From positions 1,302,001 to 1,366,000 of the forward strand of contig KN832872.1 in NCBI GenBank assembly GCA_000827325.1: a DNA stretch of 64,000 nucleotides. Direction: 5' to 3'. The notes beneath the pieces are model-generated. The model was not told the origin of the DNA, did not search any database, and saw only the letters and a program-made list of their open reading frames with translations. The stretch is from Oidiodendron maius Zn (lineage: Eukaryota > Ascomycota > Leotiomycetes > Myxotrichaceae). Position numbers and translations under genes: made by a program. Below, one piece after another: positions 12,704-23,520 of this stretch (position 1 is the stretch's first letter; every line of letters starts with the position of its first letter).

Positions 12704-14062
12704 TGCGGTAGAACGTGTCCTGGTGTAACTCGAACTGCAACTTGAAAAAACACAATGTCCTGCTCTTGAGGAGCGCGGCAGTGCATTTTATAAATATTTT
12801 AGCTAGCCAGGGGAGCAATATCTACGTAGGGTCCGGAAGTTAGTTCTGCCATGCTGTCCTGGATTGCGGGTCAATGAGAGAGGGGGGGGAGTACGACGAT
12901 ACAGGCACATTCACCCAAACCCTCAGAGCTCCAGAAAGCTAGCAAGGTTGTCTTCCTGACGAACAGTGGCTGCCATGGTGAGCTGGATCTCCACCCGCGA
13001 CGGAAAAACGTTTGCCAAGCGGACATCTTTTCTCCGTCCATTGAATTGGGGATCCGTGCCATGCCGGGAAGAACGAGAGAAGCTTTGTGGGGATTGTCCG
13101 GGGGATTGAGCCCTACCGTGAGGGGTAGCTTGCCTCTCATTTTGGAGCCGGAAGGCGTGTCTCCATCCTCTTGTTTGCCTTTCTTCTCGTTGATGCTTGA
13201 CAGGTGGATGTTACACGCACAAAAGCGCCGTACTTCTGTGCTAGCCACAAATATCATTCTTTGCACTCTTTCCCTCTTACCTTTCTCTTTCTTCTCTCTT
13301 TTCTTATTACCAACCTTGACGTGTTTCGTCTTTCTTATCTCCTATCCATAGAGAGCGTACACAGAATAGTGCACAACACTGCCTGCATAGAGAAACATAC
13401 GCTTTGATATGCAGCTTCGTAGAAGGCGTTCGCTGTGCCTTACTCTCCACCGCAATGTTATCAGGAGGCATTCCGCTGTGCGAGGCTTTCACAGGCCGAG
13501 CCAACGAGCCTTATGGTTCGCGTTACGGTCTATGCTTCTATGGCGTAATTATGGAGTGACATAGAAGGGCCTCACCCTTTACGTCGACAACCAGAAATTG
13601 TTCTCCTCGTTTGGAATCGGATTATCCCTGTCATTCAGATATCTTTGCAATGCCATGTCCGTAAGGAAAATTACAGCAGCGCTTGCATCTGCAACGAATG
13701 AGGTGAGTGTTGCAGCTGCAAACCTCAACTTCGATTTCTGTTTCAAGTCGGATGGGTCGAAGGAATTCTGTACTATTAGATTAGCACTTTTTGAGCAGTT
13801 ATGTGCGAAGGCCCATTTTCGGCATCGTCTCTCTGACAATAGTGCATCTACGAAATTTTATGACATACTGTCACAAATGAAGAGACATAATAAAAAGCAA
13901 AGAGACTAATATTCTATTCTCATATTGAAGGCAACCCTATAGGCCACACTCGCTAAATGGCTATTGGAAACCAAGTCTCATCTGGCAGCAAAGGTCTTGC
14001 CGATAACAGCGTATCTTCATGAGTGATGGGTCGTAAAATTCCTCTCATAGCCCGAATCATTT
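12704..14062. other. Intergenic, one undecided ORF
   Basis: The pectinesterase promoter plus the 3' flank of the Argonaute gene. A 103-codon ORF at 13598-13909 (plus) and an overlapping 86-codon ORF on the minus strand (13839-13579) are both open. Neither has a motif I recognise, so no gene is called. Confidence 0.45.
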
Positions 14063-17000
14063 CTAACTGTAGAACATGGAGTCCTTCAGATTCTCAGCGA
14101 TCCTGACATCCCGGACAGTCTGTCGGGTTCCACTAGTCATGCTGCTAGAGACACTGCCCGTAGCCAGCGAGTCGTTTGGATCAAACTCATTAGGAAGATA
14201 GCATCTTAGGCGAGTGCAGAGGAGATCTGCATAGTAGGCTGGGGGGCAGAGACTGACGGCTTTTGTAGCACGCCCGAACAGATGGCACAGGTTGTGCGTG
14301 AGCTCCTCTAAAGCATCGGCAGTGTTCTGGAGCGGGGCTTTGACTGGTCGGCCGCGAAGAACCTCATCCAGTATCACGTAGTAGTGTCCAGGACGTGCGG
14401 TACCTTGAAGGCAAGCGTGCGGCTGGAGAAAGAAGTCCCAAGCACGAACTTCGACTACTCCACGGTCAACGATCGTTCCGGGGGTACAATTGGAGGAACG
14501 GTCTGCTTCTGCTCCCTGCATGGGATAGAAACGTATATGGTGGCGTTTGCCACACACGATAATAGCCAACTTAGGAAATCTTGCTTTAGTCTTTGCTGCA
14601 GGATACGCTTGCTTACAAGCGCTGCGAATCAAAGGCAGTTCCAGATCAAGAATTTGTTGATATTGACCCTCTAAGACGCCATCGCGATAGATGATGATGT
14701 TTTCAGGGAGCTCCTTCTTCTTCTTCTCCCAAATCCTTAATCGAGACAAGAACAGATCCTCTAGCGCAGTCACCATCTCTTTTCGTCCCTCCTGAAAAGC
14801 AAAGGCGGCAGGCCACTGACCCAGGGTGCTATCAACACTAGCGACGATACCGACGCCACTTGGTGCACCCTCGCTAGAGCCGGGCGAAGGATAAGTGACA
14901 TCGAGACCGACAAGCATCGTCTTGCCGTGGCCTACAATAGAAAGCTTCGAGGGATCGAGAGTATAGTTTATACCACCGGCTTTAAGATTGAATTTAAGAG
15001 AGATATTGCCAAAATATTGCTCTTGGCGCTGTTCCTTGAGGAATTTTTGCACAACAACACATACTGTATGCATTCCGTGCTTGGTATCGGCAAGAGCCTT
15101 GATGCTGTTGTACATCGCAACGTCATTGTATAGCAGGATCACCAGTATAAATTTCGGCTTTGAAGCAGAGGCATGCATTCGAGCAAGCATAGTGTCAATC
15201 ATGATGTGATTCGCTGCTTCCTCTCCATCCCTCAAGTTGATAACCGGAGGTGGGGGGGTGTTGATAAATCCATCGGCCTTTATACCAGCTCGATTAAGGA
15301 AGGTTTTGTATTTCATCACAGTTTGATGAACGAATTTCGGATCGGAAGGCCTTCCCCTGTTCGAATTTATTAGGAGGTATGTCCATAGCCCAAGGTTACC
15401 AGCAGTATGGAATCTAGTATTAGCCATGTTCCACAATCCAAACTTTAGGTGGACCATCATGTCTTTATTCGACAAATCCTTATATCTAAGGGCTGGGGGT
15501 AGCAGAAGACGGGCAGCAACGGCGATTAAGCCACGCCCCACTTGAATGCCCATAGTCCCTTGACATATATTAGTGCTTAATGACAGAATCATTTAATGAC
15601 AGGCTTACAAGACAAGGATTGGAAGAAGGGTTTAATCCAAGCGTCGCCTTGCCATCACCAATGATCGATTCGCCGTTCTGCCACGGCTTTCTGCAAGCAA
15701 AAGTAATCATTTCTTGCGTCTGAGTGGGACTCAATCTGCGCTTGATGACCTGCCCTAGGAGAACTTCGCACACTTCTGCAGGAAGATAACTAGGCCTATC
15801 GAGGGTTCCCACTTTGACAACCGGAAATTTTCCATCTAATTGAATGTTTGGATATTCTATAGCTAGGATAAGCAGTTTGTTATAACAATACTTGGCTAGC
15901 TTACTTATTCTAAAATAATCGAATATGGAGATGTAGGTGTTTGTAGACAATGCTGGTCCTGTCGGCTTGAGTTTTCCGCTTTTACCTTTACCTTTACCTG
16001 TACCATCACCATCTTTTGAAGAGTCTTCACCAAGCCAGAATCTGACATCTTTCGGGCCGGCGCCGAGTAAGGCAACCTGAGGTGGATGAGGGTCCTTACG
16101 ACCGTCTTCTTTCTGGGCTAAAGCAAGGATGGTCTTGATTCTAGGAAATTCTTAGCCCGTCGTCTTTAACTTTTTGGGAGCAATATGGGTTACTTTGACT
16201 CTTCCAAGTCTCATCTTCTTTTGGAGAGTTGGTTTATTTCCGGATCCGAGTCTGGGGAACAGTATATCGAGGGATTCTGGTTCGAGAAAAATTCCGTGAG
16301 CAACATTCACGTTGAGAAGGAGACCGCCGGTCGCTGGCCGCACGCTCTGAAAGAACCCACGAAGCGATTCGATGCCGCCACCGAGAGTATGACGGTTGTG
16401 TTGGTTCCGAGGACTTCTATCGATTGTATAGTGTTTTGGGCCGACATTAGATACGCCGTCATGCGCTACGGGATAAAATGGCAAAAGAGCATTTAGAGCA
16501 TTTAGCAGCTCTTCTTTCTCTGGGAACGTAGGACTTGGACCTATTGCTGAGAGGTACCTGACTAGCTCCGATACAGGAATAGGAGTTGGAGAGACAACTC
16601 TCACAGTGAAGCGGGCGGCATTTGGACTCGGGCTGTCCTCTCCTTCTGTGCGGTAGGCAATAGAAGTTTGGTACCCGTCTGGAATATCCAAAGGATGTCT
16701 GCTTATGATTAGGGTTTTGAAATCAGTGGCAACGCCAGAGAACTCTGGTTGCTCAAAGAGTATCTGCAGAATGCGACGCAATTTCCTTCCGGGCGGAAGA
16801 GGGTTCACTTCGACGTTGTATCGAGTCAAGCTCAAGTTATCCTGCGCCATCAATTTGAAGTAGTTCGCATAGACAGCAATGAGTCTGCCTTGTATGCCAT
16901 GACCTGGGCGCTGAGGAAACTGAGGGGCCAAAGCGAGACTCCCAAGGGACTCAATTCCTTTGCTGTTTGCCATATATGTGTTTTCCATATCCATAACCAC

Positions 17001-17216
17001 TTTCTCGGGCGGGGCGAATGGGGAGTTTGGATCCCTATCAATAAGCGTCAGCTGTATGAGAAAAGAATGAATAGCAAGATATAGAAGACATAAGAGAAAG
17101 CCTTACCTGAAGACGCGGATGTCTTGAGGCGCACCACCACCACGGCCACCTCCTCGTCCTCCTCCTCGATCTCCACGGAAGCCTCCTCTATCTCCCCCAC
17201 CACGGCCACCAGTACC
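14063..17216 (-). CDS. Argonaute / QDE2-like RNA-silencing protein (5' exon unresolved, two irregular junctions)
   Basis: This is the small-RNA-guided silencing effector of fungal quelling/RNAi. Exons read are 17216-17107 (Gly/Arg-rich N-terminus ending GAPQDIRVF), 17034-16171 (ArgoN and ArgoL1: SLALAPQFPQRPG, ATGGLLLNVNVAHGIF, RLGRVKVTHIAPKK), 16140-15905 and 15856-15614 (PAZ: DVRFWLGED, SIFDYFR, RPSYLPAEVCEVLLGQ) and 15558-14063 (MID and PIWI). Together they give about 982 aa, a normal Argonaute length. In PIWI the catalytic residues appear as D in GLDVTYP, E in FQEGRKEM, D in IIYRDGVLEGQ and a final D in PPAYYADLLC. That is a DEDD tetrad, where animal slicers have His last.

Oddities: an in-frame TAA at 16152-16154 can only be avoided by a 30-nt intron (16141-16170). 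The PAZ-MID junction needs a weak donor. No start codon could be joined to the RG-rich exon. The long clean PIWI frame still argues for a recently functional gene. Confidence 0.88.
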
Positions 17217-18058
17217 CTAGTGTCTTGCAAGTTTAGGGCCGTGTGCCGAATCTTTCTAGGGTATCTAGTCCAATCCGGGGCATTGGGTGCTAGGGAACTA
17301 CATACATCCCATTATATGATTCATATATTGCCTAGCTAGTACCTAGGTACTACATACTTGTAAATGGTGGTGCAATTGAGAGCAACGTGCACCATGTGCA
17401 GTGCTGCCTGTCTCTATGTAGCGGGGAGAGGTAGGGGATGCTGAGAGCTAGACAACGAAATATAGGCGAGTATTCCAGTATTACCATGTCAGAGTCGGTT
17501 AAGCCCGATATATTGGTCACTACAGGCCATTGCGATGTACCTGGAGGGGCAATAGACAGTTTTATAATTTATTCTTAGAGCGTACTGTATAGGCCGCCTT
17601 TGAATATTGACACTTACGAAAGCCAGTCATGCGATCGAATACTTGTTCGGGCAATACTGTGCCCATCTGGGTTATACAAAACCTGGCTCCAATTATCTAC
17701 AGGTGGAGGACCAGTTTTTTGCTTTGGTAGTTTATTCAAGGTAACAGGAGGTAAATCGATCTTTGCAAAGCAGGATCTCTCGTAGTGCTTTCAGGACATC
17801 AATATCTACGATCCAAGGACCTTTATCATGCATGGATATCAGAGTCTCCAGATTGAAAATCTCCATATCTCGAATGTCAAACCAATCGTTTGTATGTGGT
17901 GTCTCAAAACCAGTGGATGAAAGGTGAGGCGTGGTTGCTTGTAAACTGCCAAATTCTGCCGTTGAATCATTTCTTCTGCTTTAATATTATGAAACGAGTC
18001 TGGGAAAGATCCCAGATAAGAAGTGTTGTATTCCAACACGAATACTAAGCTAAAGAGA
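17217..18058. other. Flank between Argonaute 5' region and assembly gap
   Basis: AT-rich sequence that should contain the promoter and perhaps the missing first exon of the Argonaute gene. No convincing ATG with a donor in the right phase was found. Confidence 0.4.
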
Positions 18059-18557
18059 GAAGAAGAAGAAGAAGAAGAAGAAGANNNNNNNNNNNNNNNN
18101 NNNNNNNNNNNNNNNNNNNNNNNNNNNNNNNNNNNNNNNNNNNNNNNNNNNNNNNNNNNNNNNNNNNNNNNNNNNNNNNNNNNNNNNNNNNNNNNNNNNN
18201 NNNNNNNNNNNNNNNNNNNNNNNNNNNNNNNNNNNNNNNNNNNNNNNNNNNNNNNNNNNNNNNNNNNNNNNNNNNNNNNNNNNNNNNNNNNNNNNNNNNN
18301 NNNNNNNNNNNNNNNNNNNNNNNNNNNNNNNNNNNNNNNNNNNNNNNNNNNNNNNNNNNNNNNNNNNNNNNNNNNNNNNNNNNNNNNNNNNNNNNNNNNN
18401 NNNNNNNNNNNNNNNNNNNNNNNNNNNNNNNNNNNNNNNNNNNNNNNNNNNNNNNNNNNNNNNNNNNNNNNNNNNNNNNAAGAAGAAGAAGAAGAAGAAG
18501 AAGAAGAAGAAGAAGAAGAAGAAGAAGAAGAAGAAGAAGAAGAAGAAGAAGAAGAAG
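18059..18557. repeat. GAA/TTC microsatellite interrupted by a 395-N assembly gap
   Basis: GAA repeats run from 18059 to 18084, unknown bases from 18085 to 18479, and the same repeat resumes at 18480-18557 in the same phase. The gap therefore most likely sits inside one long triplet repeat of uncertain true length. The poly-Ser and poly-Glu ORFs that cross it are artefacts. Confidence 0.95.
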
Positions 18558-19123
18558 ACAAGAGCCTAGAAGGGGGCTTAAATATACAAATAGCGGCTAG
18601 GTTATCCTTTATCTATAGCTGTAGCCTAATATAGGTTGCTGCTACTTGTATTAACTATACTTCTAATATCTTGCTTAGACTGAAGGCTCTTGGCACCCGA
18701 GGAGGGGATTCTCATCTCAGCTACACGTGACATCCCCTCCTCGCCAACTCGCCACAAGCGTTACCCCTGAATAGAAGTGTCAACATCGCTGCATAGTATA
18801 TTCTTGCATATGCATATTTAAATTAAACTTGCCATAACATGTCCACTATGTTCCTAACCTGCTAGCGAACTCCTTTCACATAGAATTGTCTCTCGCTGGT
18901 GTTACCGTAGACCCGATGCTTTCCATGACCAAACAGAAAAAAATCCGGAACGGAACTCGGCTTTTGTGTTTTGTTGAATATTCCTCGAGTCTATCTTCTC
19001 TCTATCTCTCAATTCATTCTCTTCGCACAGTCACTCGTCACTTGGCCCGTTCTTTCTACCGTCCCTGTCCTGTCCAGCTCTTGGCTCCCCCTCAATTCTC
19101 CGTCTCCATTCATCCGGGCCAAC
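18558..19123. other. Intergenic upstream of acetoacetyl-CoA synthetase
   Basis: Holds the first copy of a 28-bp direct repeat (18682-18709). It also holds a perfect 12-bp inverted repeat (18698-18709 against 18732-18743, AGGGG/CCCCT cores) and the pyrimidine-rich 5' leader of the gene at 19124. Confidence 0.6.
18682..18709 (+). repeat. 28-bp direct repeat, copy 1
   Basis: Shares 25 of 28 positions with 23748-23775, starting GAAGGCTCTTGGCACC and ending AGGGGAT. The two copies are in the same orientation, 5.07 kb apart, and bracket the acetoacetyl-CoA synthetase gene and the piggyBac relic. Confidence 0.7.
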
Positions 19124-21715
19124 ATGCAAGCCCCGCGGTCCGCTAACGAGCTCCCCCTCTGGGAAAACCCGAACCCCACAACGAGTTACATGTGGGATTT
19201 CCTACAGCTCATCAACGAGAAGTATAATAGGACCCTGAAGAATTATGATGATCTGTATAATTGGTCCATTGAGTGCCTCCCCCAGTTCTGGGAGGAGGTT
19301 TGGGCCTTCACAGGTGTTCATGCATTACCTCATTTTTCCGGCCAGGGAGAACGCCAGAATGGCAACCACATCAACGAAAAGAAACCCTTCAAACATGTCA
19401 GTGCGATTATTAGTTCTTTATTTTGTTTTTATTTTGGTTATGACATGTAACTTTTCCTGCCAACTCTCAGACCCCATCTTGCCATATATTAAATCACGTA
19501 ACTTTAACAGCACTCAACCACATCCTGATACTGCATACAGCTGTTCTCTCTAGTCCGTCAAGACCCTCGTATCAATTAGAACCTATTTTACATGTTTCAA
19601 TCCCTTTATACAGGACTAATGAGATTAGGTGGTCGAGGACAATGCTCCTATGTTTCCTCGCCCTAGATTCTTCGATGGTTGCGCCTTGAACTTCGCAGAC
19701 AACCTTCTCTACCCCAGAGATGCCACAGATCCAAATGCAACCGCTCTCATATCTGTGACAGAGTCGACATCAACGACCGTCACATGGAAGGAGTTGCGTA
19801 GCCAAGTCTTGAAGCTCGTGCTAGCCATGAAAGCGCTGGGAGTCAAGCCCCGTGACCGAGTTGCAGGTTTTCTCGGCAACCATGCTAACACTGTAGTTGC
19901 CATGCTGGCTACGACTTATCTCGGAGCCATATGGACTGCTGTGAGCCCCGATACTGGTGTAGCTGCTGTATTGGATAGGCTTGTTCAAATTGAGCCCGTT
20001 CTGCTGTTTGCCGACAATGGAGTCGGGTATAACGGGAGGGCGCACTCGAGCACGGAGAAGACAAGAGAGATTGCAGCAGCATTGACAGGGCTGAAGGCAG
20101 TTGTTATATTCCAGACGATACCAGGGGAGATCGATACTTCGAACTTCAAGGTAGCACATGGCAAAGCATGGACATATGACAGCTTTCTTCAAATGTATGC
20201 CTATACGATTTCATATCTTCATGGTGCAAGTGCTAATATGGTATCCAGTGCTCCCTTCACCAAGATTCAAGACTTAAGGGAGATTACAGTGATGTTTTCA
20301 CCAGATCACCCCGTCTACATCTTATACAGTTCTGGAACCACTGGTAAACCTAAGTGCATTGTCCATTCCGCCGCTGGGACGCTCATCCAGCATAAAAAGG
20401 AGCATGTTCTACATGTAAGTATCAAGCTCTCATTCCTCTGCCTCTCTCAATCACACACTGTCTCCTCTCCAAATTGTAGAGTCTAGTTAACGCAACTAGT
20501 GCGATATCAGGCCCGGAGACCGCCTCCTCTATTACACGACTACCTCCTGGATGATGTGGCATTGGCTCGTCTCCGGTCTCGCCTCCGGCGTCACCATCGT
20601 CCTCTACGATGGAAGCCCCTTCAAGCCGCACGGGGATCTAACAATGCCTAAACTTATCCAATCGCTCAAGATCACGCAGTTTGGAACCTCCGCCAAGTAT
20701 ATCAGCATCCTGGAGCAGAACAGAGCGCGGCCCATTGACGCCGGTATCGACCTGTCCTCCCTGCGCGCCATCTACTCAACAGGCTCCCCTCTCGCGCCTA
20801 GCACCTTCAGGTACGTTTACGACGCCTTTCCCGCCGGCGTCAACCTGGGCAGCATCACCGGCGGCACAGACATAATCTCCCTCTTCGGTGCGCCGTCACC
20901 CCTTTCTCCAGTCTATGAAGGTGAGATCCAGGTGAAAGGTCTAGGTATGGCCATCTCTGCCGTTGACCATGAAGGGAAACCTGTACCTGCAGGCGAACCA
21001 GGGGATCTTGTGTGTACAAAGCCCTTCCCTTCTCAGCCCGTAGGTTTCTGGCCCTCGGCCTACGCCGAGATTTCTCCACCCAATTCAAATGACGACCCGG
21101 AGATCTTCAGTCTGCCTAAATATGACCTGAAGAAGTACAAGGCCAGCTATTTCGAGTGTTTCCCGAGGATATGGCACCACGGTGACTTCGTGCGGTTCAG
21201 CCCCGAGACTGGCGGCATGGTGATGCTGGGCCGCAGCGATGGGATCCTGAAGCCTGCGGGTGTGCGGTTCGGCAGCGCAGAGATATACAACGTGCTCCTG
21301 AAGCATTTCGGGACTGAAGTAGAGGACTCGCTGTGTATAGGGCAGAGAAGGGAGGGCGATGTGGATGAGAAGGTAGTGTTGTTTTTGAAGATGGTGCAGG
21401 GAAAACAATCCACTACAGAGTTGAAGAGCCGTATTGCGGCAACAATCCGGGCGGATTTGAGTGCGAGGCATGTCCCTGCGATTATTGATGAGTGCCCGGA
21501 GATCCCAGCTACGACGAATGGGAAAAAGTATGTCTCTCACTACCACTAATAGCTGACCTCTCCTTTCAATTTACTGACATCGCACAACTAGGATAGAGGT
21601 TGCAGTGAAACAGATCCTCTGCGGAATGAATATAAAGACCTCAGCCAGCGTTGCAAATGCCCAGTGTCTGGACTGGTATCGGGAATGGGCTCGGAAGCAC
21701 GAGCATCTCCCATAG
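19124..21715 (+). CDS. Acetoacetyl-CoA synthetase (acetoacetate-CoA ligase)
   Basis: Predicted 718 aa from five exons (19124-19396, 19629-20194, 20249-20414, 20500-21527, 21592-21715). The ANL-superfamily enzyme activates acetoacetate with ATP and CoA in the cytosol, feeding sterol and lipid synthesis or ketone use. Seen: the N-terminal ACS extension PLWENPNP...MWDFL...YDDLYNWSIE, FFDGCALNFADNLLYP, the P-loop-like YILYSSGTTGKPKCIVHS (motif A3), YYTTTSWMMWHW, the acyl-pocket GSITGGTDIISLF, WHHGDF with the adenylation Asp, and the hinge LGRSDGILKPAGVRFG. The C-terminus PATTNGKKIEVAVKQ carries the Lys that acts in adenylation. The first intron (232 nt) is long for this window. An in-frame upstream ATG exists, but the family normally begins near MQAPRSANELPLW. 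Confidence 0.94.
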
Positions 21716-21959
21716 ACATGCAAATACTTAGAAATTAACTCCAGATGTGTGTTAGACGCAGTTGAGACGCTGGTGCGACGCACTAGCTAAGACGACTCCT
21801 ACATCATGGGAGTGAGACTGATAGAAAGAGAGTGATCTTCTCTAAGGGTTCTGTAAGAAATAATCTGCCCTTTGAATTGATTTCTGCTTCAGGATATAAG
21901 AGTTGTCCTGGAGGATTATATAATACTACCTCCAGTGTTGCGCCTGTGATTCCCTGCCT
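21716..21959. other. Flank between acetoacetyl-CoA synthetase and piggyBac relic
   Basis: 3' flank of the ligase gene grading into AT-rich, TA-rich sequence typical of decayed repeat DNA. No terminal inverted repeat could be fixed. Confidence 0.4.
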
Positions 21960-23430
21960 TTACTCCGGCCTCTATATAGGCACCCTTACAGCCCGTACGA
22001 TCTGGCTATTAGTTGAGGGTTTTAGCAGGACGCTTTCTAACCTTAGTCCTAAGATTCTCAACCTTATGAACCGTACGGATATTACTTAGCGCAAGGATAT
22101 ATTATTATCCTGCCACGCTAGGCAAAGGGTATTATCCACTACCTTAGCTAGAAGAGTATTCCAAGGGAGCTTCTTTGCATAGCCTTCCTTAAGCTCCCTT
22201 GGCCCTAATGGGAACTCCTTATATGGCCTAGTCGTTCCAATAGTACCAAATCCGCAGACTCTAAGCTCTGTAAGTAAGGGCTAGGTTCTTAACTAAGCAG
22301 CCTGTCTTAGTAAGACTAAGTTGTAGTATAATCTCCTGTAACCCCTTCTCTCTAGAGCTCCAAATAAAGTTATATAAATAGCCGTGATCAGCCATTCCAT
22401 ATATCTTACATCCCTGGCTAATAGGCTTATTCGGCATTTTATATGTATGTAGAGACCTAGTATAATTAGTAAGGGTTCATTAATTAAGGGCATTCAGGGC
22501 TTACTTACCTTCCAGAACACTGTACCATTATTTCATCAATACTAACCTCAGAAGAAGGGGTATAATATTGCTGAGAGGAGACTTGAATACTAGAAGCTAA
22601 GGGCTTTAGCTTATACCACCACCTCTTACTAGTAGGCAAGTCATAGCTAGCTCTTGTATCACTCTCAGAGCAAGATATATGGTAATATCTCTTAATCTGC
22701 TCAAAGCGGCAGAGGGGTGTATGCTGTGGGAGGGTATGTAGAAGGCCCTTATATATGTTTGTATTCCAGTACATAGCTAGACTAGGCTTGTCATGTATTC
22801 CCATATATATAATAGCTCCAATAAAGACATATAACTCTTCTATTATTAGGGTATCCCACTTGCGGACCCTCTCCTCTGCTATATGCAACCTCTGAATAGC
22901 CGCGTATTGATTCGTGTTCTTCGTAATAGTTTCAATAAGCTTAGGCGTAAAGAACAAGGCAAAATAGTCGGAAGGGACGTGAGCTAGGTAGGTGTCAGGA
23001 TCCTTTCGTACAGAGTGAGACGGACGACTAGCAGATGGGTTATACAGCAAGATGATGGTAGGTTGAAGGAGCCTCGCTAGTGGGTTGCTGGAAGCTCGAA
23101 GTAACAAAGTAGATTTTACCCGGAAAATCGGAAGAAGACTGAACGCTACCCTCTCCAAAAAAGAGGGCCTGCCCCTTTATATACAAAATAACCTAGTAAT
23201 GCAGTGCTTGATTTGAGCCACGTGCGATCCCGTTACCTCCCTGTGACCCTCCATCTAGTCACCTGACAGAAGGAACGTAGGTGGTAATAGAGCTTGCGCA
23301 TCCTTATGAGCCTCTATTTCAACTGGCTCAAATATAGCCTGATCAATAGGTTCAAACTCGGCTAGTATATCCTCAAGGGACCTGGCTTTACTAGAAGCAG
23401 TAGCCTTCAGTTCATGATGTATTCGGTAAG
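21960..23430 (-). mobile_element. Decayed piggyBac-family DNA transposon (transposase relic)
   Basis: The longest intact stretch is 23158-22505 (217 codons). It has the piggyBac DDE core start: FFTPKLIETITKNTNQYA, ELYVFIGAIIYMGIHDKP, MYWNTN and SIDEIMVQ, with the first catalytic Asp. Upstream, 23430-23230 encodes an acidic N-terminal piece (SLEDILAEFEPIDQAIFEP). Downstream, in shifted frames, come MPNKPISQGCKIYGMADHGY, LTKTGCLVKNLALT, CGFGTIGTTRP and CLAWQDNN, all in the order expected for the family. The stretch that should carry the second catalytic Asp (LDNYFTS-like, between LVKNLALT and CGFGTIGTTRP) is missing, and the C-terminal zinc-finger part is not visible. Several stops and frame changes make it inactive. 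TA-rich composition suggests repeat-induced point mutation, which I infer but did not measure. TTAA-flanked termini could not be assigned. Confidence 0.85.
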
Positions 23431-23520
23431 CCAGTAGGTAGGTGCGCAGGTAGGTAGTTGGTAAGTAAGTAGGTACCTAGGTTGGTAAGGAGGTAGGTAG
23501 CCGGTAAGTAGGTAGGCGGG
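23425..23520. repeat. GGTA/GTAG-rich tandem repeat
   Basis: Imperfect 4-bp units (GGTA, AGTA) repeated for about 100 bp directly next to the piggyBac N-terminal coding relic. Probably a microsatellite expanded within or beside the element. Confidence 0.8.

Noticed and set aside
13579-13909. Overlapping ORFs of 103 (plus) and 86 (minus) codons
   Set aside because: Neither contains a recognisable motif and both strands are open over the same bases, so coding strand and reality are undecided.
17839-18634. Long poly-Ser and poly-Glu ORFs crossing the gap
   Set aside because: They are translations of a GAA/TTC triplet repeat and of unknown bases, not genes.
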